Source of the DNA: Homoserinimonas sp.
GTDB lineage: Bacteria > Actinomycetota > Actinomycetes > Actinomycetales > Microbacteriaceae
Assembly (NCBI GenBank): GCA_025464755.1
Contig: JAODMI010000087.1
Span: 1-42,773 of the forward strand
Direction of reading: 5' to 3'
Length of the DNA stretch: 42,773 nt
Shown: positions 41,365-42,773 of the stretch, piece by piece
How positions within the stretch are numbered: the first letter of the stretch is position 1
Layout of the letters: each line of letters opens with the position of its first letter
Made by a program: the position numbers and the translations under genes
Notes under the pieces: model-generated
The model's input: the letters and a program-made list of their open reading frames with translations, nothing else
The model's database searches: none
What the model was told of the DNA's origin: nothing

Positions 41365-42773
41365 GTGGCACAGGACGTGCTCACGGACCTAAACAAGGTT
41401 CGTAACATCGGCATCATGGCTCACATCGATGCCGGCAAGACAACGACCACTGAGCGCATCTTGTTCTACACAGGGGTCAACCACAAGATTGGTGAGACGC
41501 ACGACGGCGCCTCGACGATGGACTGGATGGCGCAGGAGCAAGAGCGCGGCATCACGATCACTTCGGCTGCCACAACCTGTTTCTGGGCCGGTAACCAGAT
41601 CAACATCATTGACACCCCCGGTCACGTTGACTTCACCGTTGAGGTGGAGCGTTCGCTCCGCGTCCTCGATGGCGCTGTCGCCGTGTTCGACGGCAAAGAG
41701 GGCGTTGAGCCTCAGTCCGAAACGGTCTGGCGCCAAGCTGACAAGTACGACGTTCCCCGCATTTGCTTCGTCAACAAGATGGACAAGCTGGGCGCCGACT
41801 TCTACTTCACCGTCGACACCATCATCAACCGTCTCGGCGCCAAGCCGCTGGTCATCCAGCTGCCTATCGGTTTCGAGTCTGGCTTCGAAGGAGTCGTCGA
41901 CCTAGTCGAGATGCGTGCGCTCACGTGGCGTGGCGACTCAAAGGGTGACGTAGAGATGGGCGCCAAGTACGCCATCGAAGAGATCCCCGAGGACCTCAAG
42001 GAGAAGGCTGCGGAATACCGCACCAAGCTTCTTGAAGTTGTCGCAGAAACTGACGACGCGCTGATGGAAAAGTACTTCGGTGGTGAAGAGCTCACCGTCT
42101 CTGAAATCAAGCACGCCATCCGCAAGCTGACCATTGCCAGCGAAATATATCCCGTCCTCTGTGGTTCCGCGTTCAAGAACCGGGGTGTTCAGCCGATGCT
42201 GGACGCCGTTGTCGACTACCTTCCGACGCCGCTTGACGTTCCCGCTATGGAAGCAAAAGACCCGCGCGATGAAGAGAAGATCATCGTTCGTCACCCCGAC
42301 GCCAAGGAGCCGTTCGCGGCTCTCGCGTTCAAGGTCGCCGTTCACCCCTTCTTCGGTCGTCTTACCTACATTCGCGTGTACTCCGGTCACGCTGATAGTG
42401 GTGCGGCTATCGCCAACTCCACTAAGGGTAAGAAGGAGCGCATCGGCAAGATTTTCCAGATGCACGCCAACAAGGAGAACCCTGTTGACAGCGTCACCGC
42501 TGGCCACATCTACGCCGTCATTGGTCTCAAGGACACCACCACCGGTGACACGCTGTGTGACCCGAGCAGCCAGGTGGTCCTCGAGTCGATGACCTTCCCG
42601 GAACCTGTCATCGAGGTGGCAATCGAGCCGAAGACGAAGGCGGACCAGGAGAAGCTCGGTACCGCTATCCAGAAGCTGGCCGAAGAAGACCCGACGTTCC
42701 GCACCGAGCAGAACCAGGACACCGGCCAGACTGTCATCAAGGGAATGGGCGAGCTTCACCTCGACATCCTTGT
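41365..42773 (+). CDS. fusA: Elongation factor G, N-terminal part (truncated by window end)
   Basis: Ribosomal translocase GTPase; about 469 of roughly 700 residues are present and the frame is open to the last base. G1 [11 protein letters not shown]2 region [13 protein letters not shown]3 DTPGHVD, G4 NKMD and G5 GSA are all seen, followed by domain II ([18 protein letters not shown]) and the start of domain III ([10 protein letters not shown]). GTG 41365 has GGAGGA 5 nt upstream. It is separated from rpsG by the repeat cluster. Confidence 0.98.
   Translation, partial: MAQDVLTDLNKVRNIGIMAHIDAGKTTTTERILFYTGVNHKIGETHDGASTMDWMAQEQERGITITSAATTCFWAGNQINIIDTPGHVDFTVEVERSLRVLDGAVAVFDGKEGVEPQSETVWRQADKYDVPRICFVNKMDKLGADFYFTVDTIINRLGAKPLVIQLPIGFESGFEGVVDLVEMRALTWRGDSKGDVEMGAKYAIEEIPEDLKEKAAEYRTKLLEVVAETDDALMEKYFGGEELTVSEIKHAIRKLTIASEIYPVLCGSAFKNRGVQPMLDAVVDYLPTPLDVPAMEAKDPRDEEKIIVRHPDAKEPFAALAFKVAVHPFFGRLTYIRVYSGHADSGAAIANSTKGKKERIGKIFQMHANKENPVDSVTAGHIYAVIGLKDTTTGDTLCDPSSQVVLESMTFPEPVIEVAIEPKTKADQEKLGTAIQKLAEEDPTFRTEQNQDTGQTVIKGMGELHLDIL

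Overview
The window reads as chromosome of a high-GC actinobacterium, most likely family Microbacteriaceae. The reasons are an IdeR/DtxR-type iron repressor, a WXG100 protein, a mycoredoxin, an XPB-type helicase paired with its actinobacterial partner gene, a DUF3027 gene next to serC (the Mycobacterium tuberculosis arrangement Rv0883c-serC), and CGAGCGTGTCGAG dispersed repeats. Most of it is ordinary vertically inherited gene content. I see no transposase, no CRISPR array and no intact prophage.

Layout. 1-5440: 3' end of groEL, a lone WXG100 gene, a histidine kinase/response regulator pair, then a FolP2-type dihydropteroate synthase homologue overlapping a RibD-C reductase. 5451-10441: XPB helicase and its partner, a small membrane protein, a long cold-shock protein and a DUF3027 protein with a very long Asp/Glu tail. 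10824-13936: pirin, serC, and divergently ideR, with an IdeR-type operator between serC and ideR. 13937-15640: the most unusual stretch. It holds an apparently structured RNA ending in an intrinsic terminator, an HNH endonuclease, and about 550 bp of repeat-rich, lower-GC DNA bounded on one side by a partial copy of tRNA-Arg(CCU) and on the other by the tRNA itself, which looks like the scar of an integrated element. 15730-23774: an exo/endonuclease-phosphatase coupled to a 43-aa protein, a Stealth phosphotransferase preceded by a 53-aa ORF, a phosphodiesterase, a decayed DUF2207 gene, a mycoredoxin/cupin/acylphosphatase/MpaB cluster, and a DnaJ-NERD protein.

23937-34938: a royal-jelly-type beta-propeller, a PAP2-diacylglycerol kinase fusion, nitroreductases, a second exo/endonuclease-phosphatase, a DarT-like ADP-ribosyltransferase without a visible antitoxin, and a cdaR-glycerate kinase-GntP catabolic cluster. 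35186-40043: a 1148-aa TM0106-family nuclease-helicase and a disordered-plus-membrane protein. 40201-42773: the str operon (rpsL, rpsG, fusA) with a structured leader and a REP-like repeat cluster before fusA; fusA runs off the window.

Several genes (XPB, dnaJ-NERD, the second phosphatase, cdaR, glycerate kinase) have a TAnnnT -10 element 6-8 nt before the start codon and no ribosome binding site. This suggests leaderless transcripts. All functional calls rest on motif reading and family knowledge; no database search was run.
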